Below the pieces are notes generated by a model. The model made no database searches. It was not told the DNA's origin and saw nothing but the letters and a program-made list of their open reading frames with translations. From Thermoproteota archaeon (GTDB taxonomy: Archaea > Thermoproteota > Thermoprotei > Thermoproteales > Thermocladiaceae), in NCBI GenBank assembly GCA_013153275.1, contig JAADER010000015.1:1-51269 (forward strand): DNA of 51,269 nucleotides. The letters are read 5' to 3'. The position numbers and the translations under genes are program-made. This document shows, one piece after another, positions 1 through 8,702 of this stretch (its first letter is position 1; each line of letters begins with the position of its first letter).

Positions 1-2
1 GT

Positions 3-398
3 TCGTTTAGTGTGTTGCTTGAGCGTTCTGGTGATGTGTATAGGATCTGTACTATTGTGAAGACTGTGTCTATGTCTAGTCCTGTTGCTTCGTTGAGTAT
101 TGTTAATGCGAGTGGTAGTCCTCTGCAGGTCCTGTTTGATAAGGCTGGTCTGTCAGGTATATATAATGCTATAACTGTGGCCCTATATGAGGGGCATAGG
201 ATTGGTAGGTGTATGTTTAATGCGACTTATGGTGGTTATAATGTTACTGTTGTGCTACTATGTAGGGGTGGTCTGTATCTTCCTAAGCTTGTGAAGATTG
301 TTGGTAAGAATGGTACTACTGTGATGAAGCTTGTAAGGTTCTCTGAGATGTATAATCCGCTTGATTTTGATAGGGCGTTTAAACTCTGTGGTAGATAA
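3..398 (+). CDS. C-terminal part of an unrecognised protein (5' end outside window)
   Basis: The reading frame is open to the left edge of the window, so this is the tail of a longer gene; the GTG at 12 need not be the start. About 130 residues are visible, with beta-strand-like alternation (ASLSIVNASG, YNVTVVLLCRGGLYL) and no transmembrane segment or motif I recognise. Codons favour T and G in third position (GTT, GGT, AAT, CTT), unlike plus-strand genes a few kb further on. It converges on the ABC ATPase gene and overlaps its 3' end by 20 nt. Function unknown. Confidence 0.6.
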   Translation, partial: SFSVLLERSGDVYRICTIVKTVSMSSPVASLSIVNASGSPLQVLFDKAGLSGIYNAITVALYEGHRIGRCMFNATYGGYNVTVVLLCRGGLYLPKLVKIVGKNGTTVMKLVRFSEMYNPLDFDRAFKLCGR

Positions 399-1125
399 CC
401 TCTGTAAGTTCTCTCACAAGTCCCTCTATCTCATGTTTCTCATATGTTCTGAGGATTTTGCCGCCTTTCAGTCTTGTTACTCTGTCACAGTATGGTAGTA
501 GCTCTATGTTGTGTGTTGCTAGTATTATCGTTATTCCTAGCTCCTTGTTGAGGTATGTGAAGATGTCCATAACCTTCTTTGCTGACTCTACGTCCAGGTT
601 TCCTGTAGGTTCGTCTGCTAGGAGAAGTCTAGGTCTGCCAACTATTGCACGTGCTATGGCGACTCTCTGTTGTTCTCCTCCGCTTACCTGGCTAGGTCTC
701 ATATATGCCTTCTCTTCTAGTCCTACTGCTCTGAGTGCCTCTAGTGCAAGTCTTCTTCTCTCCTTTTTGGGTACTCCCTTAGCTATTAGAGGAAGCTCGA
801 CGTTCTCTACTAGAGTGAGTCTAGGTATGAGGTAGAACTGCTGGAAGACGAATCCTATCATGTCTCTACGTAGCTTAGCTAGGTCGTCTTCTTTCAACCT
901 ATTTAGCTCTATACCACACACCCTAACTATGCCTCTCGAGGGTCTCTCCATTCCACCAATTATGCTTAGAAGTGTCGACTTTCCACTACCTGACGGCCCT
1001 ATTATACAGTGGAACTCTCCCTCCTGTATACATAGGTTTATGTCTTGTAGAGCCACCTGCTTCACCTGTCCCAGCTTATATATCTTCCACACGTTCCTAA
1101 GCTCTACAATGACCTCGCTACTCAT
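379..1125 (-). CDS. ABC transporter ATP-binding protein, LolD/MacB type
   Basis: Nucleotide-binding subunit of an export-type ABC transporter acting on the cytoplasmic face of the membrane. The 248 residues carry Walker A GPSGSGKS (43-50), Q-loop Q95 in GFVFQQF, the signature SGGEQQR (148-154), Walker B LLLADEP (167-173) followed by TGNLD, and the switch His205. The TGNLD and FVFQQF forms are usual for the LolD/MacB/FtsE-like group that pairs with FtsX-fold permeases, which matches the permease encoded at 2842. The ATG overlaps the stop of the upstream secreted-protein gene (ATGA, 4 nt), so the two are surely cotranscribed. The substrate cannot be told from sequence. Confidence 0.93.
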   Translation of the reverse strand: MSSEVIVELRNVWKIYKLGQVKQVALQDINLCIQEGEFHCIIGPSGSGKSTLLSIIGGMERPSRGIVRVCGIELNRLKEDDLAKLRRDMIGFVFQQFYLIPRLTLVENVELPLIAKGVPKKERRRLALEALRAVGLEEKAYMRPSQVSGGEQQRVAIARAIVGRPRLLLADEPTGNLDVESAKKVMDIFTYLNKELGITIILATHNIELLPYCDRVTRLKGGKILRTYEKHEIEGLVRELTEVIYHRV

Positions 1126-2735
1126 GACGACCTCCTTCTCCTCCTACATGCAACAGCTATCGAGACTACGACTATTACCGCAACCACCGCCACCACAACG
1201 TATGGTAGATAGCTCAGCGAGGCTTCACCTCCCATGTTTAATCTATATCCAGACGGTGATGGTGATGAGAGGAGTCCAGCACCTGTGAGAGATAATGCTC
1301 TTATTATTACTGTTCTCTCAACCTTATGATGGACTCCATATGGGTCTACGTAGGTTACCACTATTCTGCATCTCAGTTCACCACTCTTCGTGACATTTAA
1401 CGTGAACGATGCAGGTATCTGAGAGTATGCGTTAAGTCTAGGATAGAAGCTATACGTTGAGGACACTGGCTTCAAGCCTGGACCTGGCACTACAGTAATG
1501 TTGAGATCATATGCCGGCGCCTCTCCAAGGTTCTCAGCTATCACAGATATTATCACTGCCTCACCAACAGTTGGGTGTTTTGGAGCTGTCGTGATCTGGG
1601 TGATCGTTAGAACTGGCTCAGCAACTATGCTCCAGGTTACTGATCCGTACTTTGTGACGAGTATGTTTGGAGGTATCTTGTAGGAGAGGTCGTAGCTTAA
1701 TGTGACTCCTCTCATCGTTTCAGGTGTCTTAGGTACAATTATTGACAATCTCAGCGGCTTACAGGTGTGCGCATCCACGTTGCCGACATCTATGCTTGTC
1801 GTGTTCAGGAGGAGCGCTCCCACGACTGATCTCACTGTCAGCTTAACGTCTCTTATAGCTGAACCATATCTATTACATATGTCTATTATCGCACTGTTTC
1901 GCTCTCCTGCCTGTAGGTAGAGCTTCTCAGGTATGACCTGCACGCTTCCGCTATATGTGACCTCTATTGGATAGGTCTTCACGAGTCGCCCTATGTTTCC
2001 TATAGCGTCAACGTAGGTTGCGTCTAGTCTGAGCTCTACGAGGCCTAGGGTTGATCCTGACGTAACTTTCAATCTATCTAGAATACATCTTCCTGGCTCA
2101 AGCTTGTTGATGCTTAGTGTCAGGTTCCTGGTGTTCTCAACAACTATATATGTCGATGATGGTACTAGGTCCATGCTTACCCTAACGTTATACATGGTGC
2201 CTGACCCTACATTACATATGTTAACATCCATGATATATGTCGAGCTTGGAGAGAGAACCGTAGGCTTGACCTGTACATTGAGCTCTGGCTCTCCAGGAAA
2301 GTACACTGTAGCATTGAGATACTGCGTTGACGGTGTCAGAGAGAAGGCTCCTTCAGGAACGAACCCATAGATCGTCTTCTTGGAGACAAGCTCCTCCTCC
2401 CACCAGACCTCTATATTTATCAGATGCCACCTGTTGACGCTAGCGTTAACGAGAACGTTAAATCTGAGCTGCTGGTAAGGTAGTACGAGAGTGTATGTTA
2501 TTGGTAGTGGCGTTATCGTTGAGTCACCGAAAACGTATACATATATCTTCACGTTCTTCAAGAATAGATCCGTCACGTGTCTGAGACATATTGAGAGCAG
2601 TACTGGACCATGCTTGCTCGTCGTTGTCTTGACGACAGTGACTCCACATAGCCGGAACTGGTATGACGCGTATGACACTGTAGTTAGTGCTAGAACTAGC
2701 ATGACGATCATGACTATTATCTTCCTAATACTCAT
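1122..2735 (-). CDS. Secreted or membrane-anchored repeat protein with C-terminal anchor, ABC-associated
   Basis: A 537-residue exported protein. Residues 1-24 form a signal peptide (basic MSIRK, then a hydrophobic run ending near SYAS). The body is made of beta-rich modules of about 110 residues, with phrases such as NICNVGSGTMYNVRVS and VIAENLGEAPAYDLNIT that resemble CARDB/NEW3-type domains of archaeal surface proteins. Near the C terminus (about 512-530) is a transmembrane helix followed by RRRRRSS, so the bulk lies outside the cell. It is the first gene of an operon with the ABC ATPase and faces the divergent permease. Such triads are common in archaea and may move or assemble surface material; that role is inferred. 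Confidence 0.8.
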   Translation of the reverse strand: MSIRKIIVMIVMLVLALTTVSYASYQFRLCGVTVVKTTTSKHGPVLLSICLRHVTDLFLKNVKIYVYVFGDSTITPLPITYTLVLPYQQLRFNVLVNASVNRWHLINIEVWWEEELVSKKTIYGFVPEGAFSLTPSTQYLNATVYFPGEPELNVQVKPTVLSPSSTYIMDVNICNVGSGTMYNVRVSMDLVPSSTYIVVENTRNLTLSINKLEPGRCILDRLKVTSGSTLGLVELRLDATYVDAIGNIGRLVKTYPIEVTYSGSVQVIPEKLYLQAGERNSAIIDICNRYGSAIRDVKLTVRSVVGALLLNTTSIDVGNVDAHTCKPLRLSIIVPKTPETMRGVTLSYDLSYKIPPNILVTKYGSVTWSIVAEPVLTITQITTAPKHPTVGEAVIISVIAENLGEAPAYDLNITVVPGPGLKPVSSTYSFYPRLNAYSQIPASFTLNVTKSGELRCRIVVTYVDPYGVHHKVERTVIIRALSLTGAGLLSSPSPSGYRLNMGGEASLSYLPYVVVAVVAVIVVVSIAVACRRRRRSS

Positions 2736-2841
2736 GCATACATGTATGCTCTAAATGATATATTAAGCTTTATACTCCAACGATCCTCCGTGAGAAGTAA
2801 CTGTTTAAATACATGTATTACAGTAACAGTACCGTATACAC
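2736..2841. promoter_or_regulatory. Divergent promoters between secreted protein and ABC permease genes
   Basis: A TATA-like element for the plus strand, GTTTAAATAC at about 2802-2811, lies about 30 nt before the GTG of the permease. On the minus strand TTAATATAT at about 2757-2766 lies about 27 nt before the ATG of the secreted protein. Both spacings fit leaderless transcripts. No operator repeat was recognised. Confidence 0.6.
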
Positions 2842-4014
2842 GTGAAGCTCAGTGACTACTTTGTACTTGCCTGGAGATCTATATGGGAGCGAAAGGGCAG
2901 AACAATAGGATCCATAATTGGGATAATAATAGCAGTGCTGGCCCTGGGAGCAGCAATGGGTATCGGAGTAGGACTGAAATATAGGATATCAAACGTGATG
3001 AAGTCATCCTTCGGAGTCAACGTGATATATGTATTCACCAGTGGGACACAGCTACTCACTGACGCTCAGATAGTCCAGCTGGAGTCGCTACCATACGTGT
3101 CCCGAGTTATACCCATAACAGATGCGTCAGCAACAATATACATAAATGGTAGAGCCATCGGAGTCGTAGTTCTACCTACAACATTAGACAATCTACCACA
3201 CATGGTTGGAGCATCCTCACTACAGTCAGCAATACTTGAGGGAAAACCAATACTCGCACCTGGGACAGCAATAGTAGGATACGAGCTGGCGTTCACTAAG
3301 AGCGGGATACAGGTCATATATCCAGGACAGAAGATAGTTATAAGAACATTATCGGGAAGGTACATAACGCTCACGGTCACAGCGATTCTAGCACCAACTC
3401 ACCCGACGATGTATGGAAATCCTAACAAGGCAATATTTGTGAATTATGAGACTTTCTTCGACTATATATCACCTATAAGAATGTACTTTGCTGCAGCAGT
3501 CTTCGTCTCTAGTGTAAGTAAGATACCGTACGTTGCTAACCTCATAAAGAAGCTCTTTCCAACATATGAGATATTTAATCCACAGATAATACTTAAACAG
3601 TACATGATGATTATCACAGGGATAGAGATATTTCTCACTGTGGTAGCAGCCGTGGGCACTCTGATAATTGGACTATGGATGTTCGACACAATGACCATGA
3701 GCGTACTACAGAGAACAAGAGAGATAGGAGTCATGAAGGCTGTAGGATTCACAAGCAGACAGATATTCTTCCTAGTTCTGTTCGAGGCTATAGCGATATC
3801 TCTCGTAGGCGTCGTTATTGGAGACGCGATGCTTCTAGTAATCTCTAAAACAGTCACTGTGAGGCTAGGACCGCTGTCGGTCCCCATAGTGCCAACACCG
3901 CCGATCCTGCTACTTGTGACTATAGTACCTGTGCTCGTTAACGTGATAGCAGCGCTAGGTCCAGCACGCAGAGCAACGATGATAACGCCACTACAGGCAC
4001 TGAGGTCAGAGTAG
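2842..4014 (+). CDS. ABC transporter permease, MacB/FtsX-fold
   Basis: A 390-residue membrane subunit with the MacB layout. A short cytoplasmic start (MKLSDYFVLAWRSIWERKGRT) leads into TM1 (about 20-45), then an extracytoplasmic domain (about 50-255), then three C-terminal helices (about 256-285, 315-340 and 355-378). The motif TREIGVMKAVGFTSRQI after TM2 is typical of FtsX-fold permeases, as is the ending GPARRATMITPLQALRSE. It is read divergently from the matching ATPase and secreted protein, so the transporter is probably built from both transcripts. The GTG start follows a TATA element at leaderless distance. Confidence 0.9.
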   Translation: MKLSDYFVLAWRSIWERKGRTIGSIIGIIIAVLALGAAMGIGVGLKYRISNVMKSSFGVNVIYVFTSGTQLLTDAQIVQLESLPYVSRVIPITDASATIYINGRAIGVVVLPTTLDNLPHMVGASSLQSAILEGKPILAPGTAIVGYELAFTKSGIQVIYPGQKIVIRTLSGRYITLTVTAILAPTHPTMYGNPNKAIFVNYETFFDYISPIRMYFAAAVFVSSVSKIPYVANLIKKLFPTYEIFNPQIILKQYMMIITGIEIFLTVVAAVGTLIIGLWMFDTMTMSVLQRTREIGVMKAVGFTSRQIFFLVLFEAIAISLVGVVIGDAMLLVISKTVTVRLGPLSVPIVPTPPILLLVTIVPVLVNVIAALGPARRATMITPLQALRSE

Positions 4015-4016
4015 GG

Positions 4017-4916
4017 TTAGTATTCTTCAAAAATTTTGAATGATCTACCGATAAGGACTTCTCTAACATTCGCACCCCTACATGATCTAAGTAACGTGCC
4101 ATCGTCCTGTACTCTCTGATAAGCTGATGCGTAGTATAGCGATCTCATGAATGCTCTCAGCCTGATCTGGATACTATCCTTGGTATGTGATGAGCATAGG
4201 TGTATACTTAAGTCAGGAAATCTCCTGTGAAGATCCTCGAGGATCTTCACACAGAGCTCATAGCTGCCCTTCACGTGGCCTCTCTCTACTGGGAGTCCCA
4301 TCGAGATGAGTCTCCTGTAGTTAGATTCTGACACGTCTAGCTCGTTCAAATTAACGAACTCTATAACGTCTCTACGATATAGCTCCTCAACAATCAGATA
4401 GAGATCACCATAAAATTTAGGAACAACAGGAACCTCAAGTCCAACAACAGCACTGCTATCTCTAACAGACCTCAGATACCTAAGGAATACTCTTAACCCT
4501 TTCTCACTAACTATGTGAAGTCTCACCTCGTCTAGGGGAGCATCATGGAGCAGTCTTGAGGCTCTGTACCTGTTCCATGATAGAGGATTAGTGTACACAT
4601 GTATGTGAAAGCTATCTCCATACTCCCTCTTGAGAGCTCTAGCTATCTCACATACTCTATCTATCACTAATGTTGGCTCTCCTCCTGTGATAGCTATTCC
4701 CATGCTCATACATGCTTCTACTTCTTCAAATATGGTTATCATGCTTGCTGGAACATCGTTCACATACATCACGTCTCTCCCTCTTCTCTCGCTACTTACA
4801 GGACAGTAGAAGCAGCTAACGTTGCATAGGCCTGTTATGAAGAGTATTGATTTGAGACCTCTTAGACAGAGCTCGCATCCTCTAGGTAGCTTGTTGTAGT
4901 GCAGGTTACGTGCCAT
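4017..4916 (-). CDS. Radical SAM protein, uncharacterised COG2108-like
   Basis: A 299-residue radical SAM enzyme. The CxxxCxxC cluster motif is C31-NVS-C35-FY-C38, and the SAM-binding GGEP occurs in AITGGEPTLV. A second Cys pair (C14, C17 in CELC) lies before the barrel and recalls the archaeal group related to pyruvate formate-lyase activating enzymes (COG2108), whose reaction is unknown. The ATG lies 11 nt inside the upstream GalT-like gene, implying translational coupling. I infer a shared pathway with the GalT-like enzyme but cannot name the substrate. Confidence 0.8.
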   Translation of the reverse strand: MARNLHYNKLPRGCELCLRGLKSILFITGLCNVSCFYCPVSSERRGRDVMYVNDVPASMITIFEEVEACMSMGIAITGGEPTLVIDRVCEIARALKREYGDSFHIHVYTNPLSWNRYRASRLLHDAPLDEVRLHIVSEKGLRVFLRYLRSVRDSSAVVGLEVPVVPKFYGDLYLIVEELYRRDVIEFVNLNELDVSESNYRRLISMGLPVERGHVKGSYELCVKILEDLHRRFPDLSIHLCSSHTKDSIQIRLRAFMRSLYYASAYQRVQDDGTLLRSCRGANVREVLIGRSFKIFEEY

Positions 4917-5961
4917 GTCTGAGCTTCTTAGCAGTGTCTTCAGGGTATGTCACTATGACAGGCTCCTCATGTAGAAGCTCTATGAATCCTATATCGTTCG
5001 TGTAGTATGGTACAGGTTCCTTTCTTGTGCAGAGTCTGACAAGTATTCTGAAGTGCTTGGAGTGTTTTCTACGGGATGTTGAGAATATTGCGAAGTTGAA
5101 TGTTCTCTGGAGAAGTATGTTCCTGTAGCCTCTGAGCACTCTACATATGGGCTCTACTAGAGAGTCTACTCCTCTCTTATCTAGGCTGAGTATATCATGC
5201 TCATACATGTGTACAATATGTACTTCATTATATGATCTTGGACAATATGCTGCAAATGTTGCAGCATCCTCAGACGCCATTATGAGCCTACTACTATGCT
5301 GAATCTCACTGAGAAGATAGTCAACAATCATGTTCCTACAGTACTTATCGTAATAGCGTACACTTCTCCTCAATATATCCTCATGATACATGCTAGGCTG
5401 CTCCGTTGCGAAGATCTGTATGTGAGCATGTGGTATGGAGGAACCTGCAGGGAATAGAAAGTTCATGTTTACATAGTGGTACCTGTATCTGAACCCTAGT
5501 CTTCTGAAGTATGTTATGCTTCCCTCTATGATATCTGCAACGTAGTCACATATGTCAGAGACGTCTACTACATGTCTCTCAGGATCTATGACTCCTATAG
5601 CGTGAGTCTCAGCGAACGGGTACAGGTTAGGCATGATCACGACCTTCCCATGATATATCCTGTCACCCTCCTCGAACCTGGGCGTCTGATTTTCAATTTT
5701 ACTGGAGCAGAATGGACATGTTGACTCATACTCCTGAAAGACCTTTCTGACAGTCTCCTCTATCTCCTCCTCGTTCACCTTCCTCTCTCTCAGTGCTCTC
5801 TCTACATTTATCCTGCACCACTTTCCTGTTAGTGGGTCTCTCCTACGCTCTATAACGTACTCCTTTATGCTGAATCCAGCCCTTGGATCTTGTAGTCTAC
5901 ATTTTTCAACCATCTTCACATATCTTATACCTCCAACTCCTCGAGAGATCTCGATCTTCAC
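4906..5961 (-). CDS. GalT-like nucleotidylyltransferase (HIT superfamily)
   Basis: A 351-residue relative of galactose-1-phosphate uridylyltransferase. The start RRRDPLTGKWCRINVERA resembles the DPLTG/W entry of GalT. A zinc-type pair CPFC is followed by TP, and the catalytic segment is SSIPHAHIQIFA, where the second His of HAH-x-Q is the expected nucleophile (GalT consensus HPHxQ). It may act on hexose-1-phosphate with a nucleotide sugar, or as an ADP-sugar phosphorylase; sequence alone does not decide. The GTG at 5961 sits about 28 nt after a minus-strand TATA (about 5985-5993). An internal ATG (MVEKCRLQ) is the alternative start. Confidence 0.78.
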   Translation of the reverse strand: MKIEISRGVGGIRYVKMVEKCRLQDPRAGFSIKEYVIERRRDPLTGKWCRINVERALRERKVNEEEIEETVRKVFQEYESTCPFCSSKIENQTPRFEEGDRIYHGKVVIMPNLYPFAETHAIGVIDPERHVVDVSDICDYVADIIEGSITYFRRLGFRYRYHYVNMNFLFPAGSSIPHAHIQIFATEQPSMYHEDILRRSVRYYDKYCRNMIVDYLLSEIQHSSRLIMASEDAATFAAYCPRSYNEVHIVHMYEHDILSLDKRGVDSLVEPICRVLRGYRNILLQRTFNFAIFSTSRRKHSKHFRILVRLCTRKEPVPYYTNDIGFIELLHEEPVIVTYPEDTAKKLRHGT

Positions 5962-5998
5962 GTATATATACTATCTATGCAGGTAATATATATGCAAG
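5962..5998. promoter_or_regulatory. Overlapping divergent promoters, GalT-like operon and TtuA
   Basis: Only 37 nt separate two divergent starts. ATATATATTA near 5985-5993 serves the minus-strand GTG at 5961, and TATATATAC near 5963-5971 serves the plus-strand ATG at 5999. Each TATA lies inside the other gene's transcribed or initiation zone, so the two genes should compete for transcription factor access. Confidence 0.55.
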
Positions 5999-6991
5999 AT
6001 GGTTAGTTCAGTATGTACACGATGCCATAGGAGAGAAGCATTCTACCTTAGAGAATCGTCTGGAGAGGCATTATGTAGACAGTGCTTTATAAAGTCTATA
6101 GAGGAGAAGTTCATAAGAAACATAAGAGAGAACGATATGATAAAATATGGAGACTCAATAGGAGTCGCAGTCAGTGGCGGAAAAGATAGTCTAGTAATGC
6201 TTAAACTTCTCGTAAGAAACCTCAGAAAGCCTCCACTATCATACGTTCGCAGGATCCTAGTGTTCACAGTTGATGAGGAGCTTGAGTACACTAGACATAA
6301 ACTTGAGAGAGTGTCATATATAAGGGAGGTATGTGATAGATATGGACTAGAGTATAAGGTGTACACGGTAAGTAGCATAATTGGTGTATCAGCGCAGGAG
6401 GTATACGAGAAATTGAAAGAGAGTGGAAAGAACGTGAACATGTGCACCATCTGCGGAGTCTTCAGAAGAAGAGTAATGAACGAGATCGCTAGAAGAGAAG
6501 GTCTCTCAAAGATAATGACCGCACACAATCTCGACGACGACGCACAGACAGTTCTCCTCAACGTCTTCTCGAACGACATTAAGAGATTCAAATGGTTCGG
6601 CCCCGTTACTGGTGAAGATGTCGAGAACTTTGTTCCTCGAATAAAACCTCTAAGGAACATTAGAGAGGAAGAGATAGCAGTATACGCATACGTGATGGAT
6701 ATACCCATGCTTGAACGTGAATGCCCATATGTGAAGAATAATCCTAGGTACACGCTTAAGTTCCTTCTAGCAGAGCTAGAACGAAGGAACCCTAATATAA
6801 AGTACATGATAGTGTCCTTTGGAGACTCTCTATCGTCAATACTTAAGGAGTCCAGATACTTTGAGAGAAAGGTCAGGACAGGCAGATGCTCCATCTGTGG
6901 AATGCCTACCACAGGAGACATATGTAGAACATGTGAGCTTATTAGAGATGCTGGGTTACTAGATAGGTACCTCCTCGCTAAGAGGAGCTGA
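5999..6991 (+). CDS. ttuA: tRNA 2-thiolation enzyme, TtuA/NcsA family
   Basis: A PP-loop ATPase that adenylates the tRNA uridine C2 and replaces oxygen with sulfur (s2U or m5s2U). Features in order: N-terminal zinc finger C6-x2-C9 with C26-x2-C29, the PP-loop SGGKDS (59-64), C149 and C152 (CTIC) plus C242 (ERECPY) matching the three ligands of the TtuA [4Fe-4S] cluster, and a C-terminal zinc finger (CSICG, CRTC). The 330-residue length is normal. The short-Cys arrangement with both zinc fingers separates it from bacterial TtcA. It would need a ubiquitin-like sulfur donor encoded elsewhere. Confidence 0.92.
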   Translation: MVSSVCTRCHRREAFYLRESSGEALCRQCFIKSIEEKFIRNIRENDMIKYGDSIGVAVSGGKDSLVMLKLLVRNLRKPPLSYVRRILVFTVDEELEYTRHKLERVSYIREVCDRYGLEYKVYTVSSIIGVSAQEVYEKLKESGKNVNMCTICGVFRRRVMNEIARREGLSKIMTAHNLDDDAQTVLLNVFSNDIKRFKWFGPVTGEDVENFVPRIKPLRNIREEEIAVYAYVMDIPMLERECPYVKNNPRYTLKFLLAELERRNPNIKYMIVSFGDSLSSILKESRYFERKVRTGRCSICGMPTTGDICRTCELIRDAGLLDRYLLAKRS

Positions 6992-7721
6992 ACATTATCT
7001 CTATATGTAGAGTATGCTCATCTATACATCTTGCCTCCATGTTATACCTGTATTTCCTACCATATAGCTCGTCTACTATGCCTCTAAGATACTCAGTAAC
7101 TATGTTAGGATCTATACAGTCTGTTAACTTAGTAACTATCCTGCTACAGTCTTCCATTTTTATGCTATCTATCTTACAGAGTCCTCTAAGCTGCAACGTC
7201 TTCGAGATCTCTAGGAGATCCTCGATTATTGGATCGTTTATGGAGAAGTAGTTCTTAACAAACCTGGCATCTGACCTACCCATGTAGTATGCTACCTTCA
7301 CTAGCGATGATAGCTCATCTTTCGCAAGTTCCTGTAGGAGATCCTTATCGAGGACCACAACGCTCTTTCCTCTGAATGTTGGTCTTATGAACCTTGGGAG
7401 AACTACTGGACTTGCCCTCATGTACCTGTAGAAGACGTCTTTAACGAATGAGAAGCTACGTAGCTTGTCTATCACGTCCTCTATGCTTGTCATGCATCTG
7501 GTGAGGTCGACCACGAAGTAGAACGAGTGCTCGAGCGCGTTTACGCTAACGTTGAGTATGTTTATTCCATTATCTGCAAATACGTTCGATATTGCTGCGA
7601 GAAGCCCTGGCCTGTCCTCACTCGTTATGATACATACCTCACACAGTGTGAAGGGAGTTACTGAAGAATAGGCTAAGAATAACTCATTGTTAACTATCTC
7701 ATAATCACGTTGAGAAACCAC
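6978..7721 (-). CDS. ACT-domain protein, possible amino-acid-responsive regulator
   Basis: A 247-residue protein. Residues about 25-100 form an ACT domain (CEVCIITSEDRPGLLAAIS, then FADNGINILNVSVNAL), the fold that binds amino acids in regulatory proteins. The rest (about 105-247) contains a segment of alternating charge (KSVVVLDKDLLQELAKDELS) and no enzyme motif I know. The GTG at 7721 lies about 25 nt from a symmetric TATA element shared with the divergent radical SAM gene. The 3' end overlaps ttuA by 14 nt. The effector is unknown. Confidence 0.7.
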   Translation of the reverse strand: MVSQRDYEIVNNELFLAYSSVTPFTLCEVCIITSEDRPGLLAAISNVFADNGINILNVSVNALEHSFYFVVDLTRCMTSIEDVIDKLRSFSFVKDVFYRYMRASPVVLPRFIRPTFRGKSVVVLDKDLLQELAKDELSSLVKVAYYMGRSDARFVKNYFSINDPIIEDLLEISKTLQLRGLCKIDSIKMEDCSRIVTKLTDCIDPNIVTEYLRGIVDELYGRKYRYNMEARCIDEHTLHIEIMFSSS

Positions 7722-7741
7722 GTCACATGTTGTATAGCAGG

Positions 7742-7749
7742 TTTTAAAA
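7742..7749. promoter_or_regulatory. Palindromic TATA element between divergent genes
   Basis: TTTTAAAA is a perfect palindrome centred at 7745.5. It lies about 24 nt from the GTG of the ACT protein (7721) and about 22 nt from the ATG of the SplB-like gene (7768). No other TATA-like block exists in the 46-nt gap, so one element probably serves both leaderless genes, with direction set by flanking BRE sequence. Confidence 0.5.
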
Positions 7750-7767
7750 GGTTTCTAGACTACAGAT

Positions 7768-8676
7768 ATGTTACAGAAAGACAACGTGACCGAGCAGATA
7801 ATAAGGAAGTTCGACCCCTGGAAGGGAAGACTGTGCACATGTCCGCCAAAGTACACTCTTAACCCATATACTGGATGCAGTCACATGTGCTTGTACTGTT
7901 ATGCGACTTCGTACATAGGTAGGAGAAGAAGTACACCGAAGAGAGATGCTGTGAGGAAAGTGCTTCACGATCTCAAGATCATAGATAGGAGGCTAGTAAT
8001 AAACATGTCGACGTCGAGCGATCCCTATCCACCTGAGGAGTCTGATCAGAATCTTACTAGGAGGATACTTGATGTTCTCGTGAGATCTGGATGTAGGGTG
8101 CTCATAACGACGAAGGGGTCAATCTTTGAGAGAGATCTCGATATTATGAGAAATGGAAATGTAGCGATCATGGTGACCATAACGACCCTAGATAGAGATC
8201 TCTCAAGAAGACTAGAACCTGGAGCACCATCACCAGAAGAGAGGATAAGAGCTCTAGAAAAAGCATCAGGAGAGGGCATACCTGTAGGAGTCAGAATTGA
8301 CCCAGTGATACCATATATAAACGATGACCCCAAAGAACTGAGAGAAATCGTCAAGACTGTCGTAGCAGCAGGTGCTAGACATATAACGACGTCAACATAT
8401 AAGGCGAGGCCAGACAACTTTAGAAGGATAGTAGAGGCATTTCCAGAGCTTGAGAGCAAGCTCAGAAAGCTATACTATGAGAACTCAGAGATAGTTGGAG
8501 GATACAGGTATCTGAGGATTGAGCTTAGAAAAAGGGTTCTCAAGCCCATTATAGAGGAGGCACGGATACAGGAAGTATCGTATGCAACATGTAGAGAGGG
8601 AATACATGAGTATAGACGAGCTAGAACCTGCGATGGTTCTCATCTTATAGACCTTCGACACATAAAGGATACATGA
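7768..8676 (+). CDS. Radical SAM protein, SplB/Rv2578c-like (COG1533)
   Basis: A 302-residue radical SAM protein. It opens with LNPYTGCSHMCLYCYA, giving the cluster ligands C37, C41 and C44 in the NPYxGCxHxCxYCYA form shared by spore photoproduct lyase relatives of COG1533. Downstream barrel features include STSSDPYPPEE and the substrate-side strand VGVRIDPVIPYIND. Archaeal members are widespread and uncharacterised; a DNA photoproduct lyase role should not be assumed, because the residues that define true SPL were not identified. Divergent from the ACT protein. Confidence 0.85.
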   Translation: MLQKDNVTEQIIRKFDPWKGRLCTCPPKYTLNPYTGCSHMCLYCYATSYIGRRRSTPKRDAVRKVLHDLKIIDRRLVINMSTSSDPYPPEESDQNLTRRILDVLVRSGCRVLITTKGSIFERDLDIMRNGNVAIMVTITTLDRDLSRRLEPGAPSPEERIRALEKASGEGIPVGVRIDPVIPYINDDPKELREIVKTVVAAGARHITTSTYKARPDNFRRIVEAFPELESKLRKLYYENSEIVGGYRYLRIELRKRVLKPIIEEARIQEVSYATCREGIHEYRRARTCDGSHLIDLRHIKDT

Positions 8677-8702
8677 GCAGATGCTGTAAGCGTCCGCATG
8701 CA

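Noticed and set aside
321-350. GTGATGA followed by CTGA inside the first gene
   Set aside because: Spacing to the next boxes is wrong, no promoter is seen, and it lies within coding sequence.
6043-6921. Long minus-strand frame opposite ttuA
   Set aside because: Ser/Leu/Thr-rich composition with no motif; it is the antisense of a clear TtuA gene.
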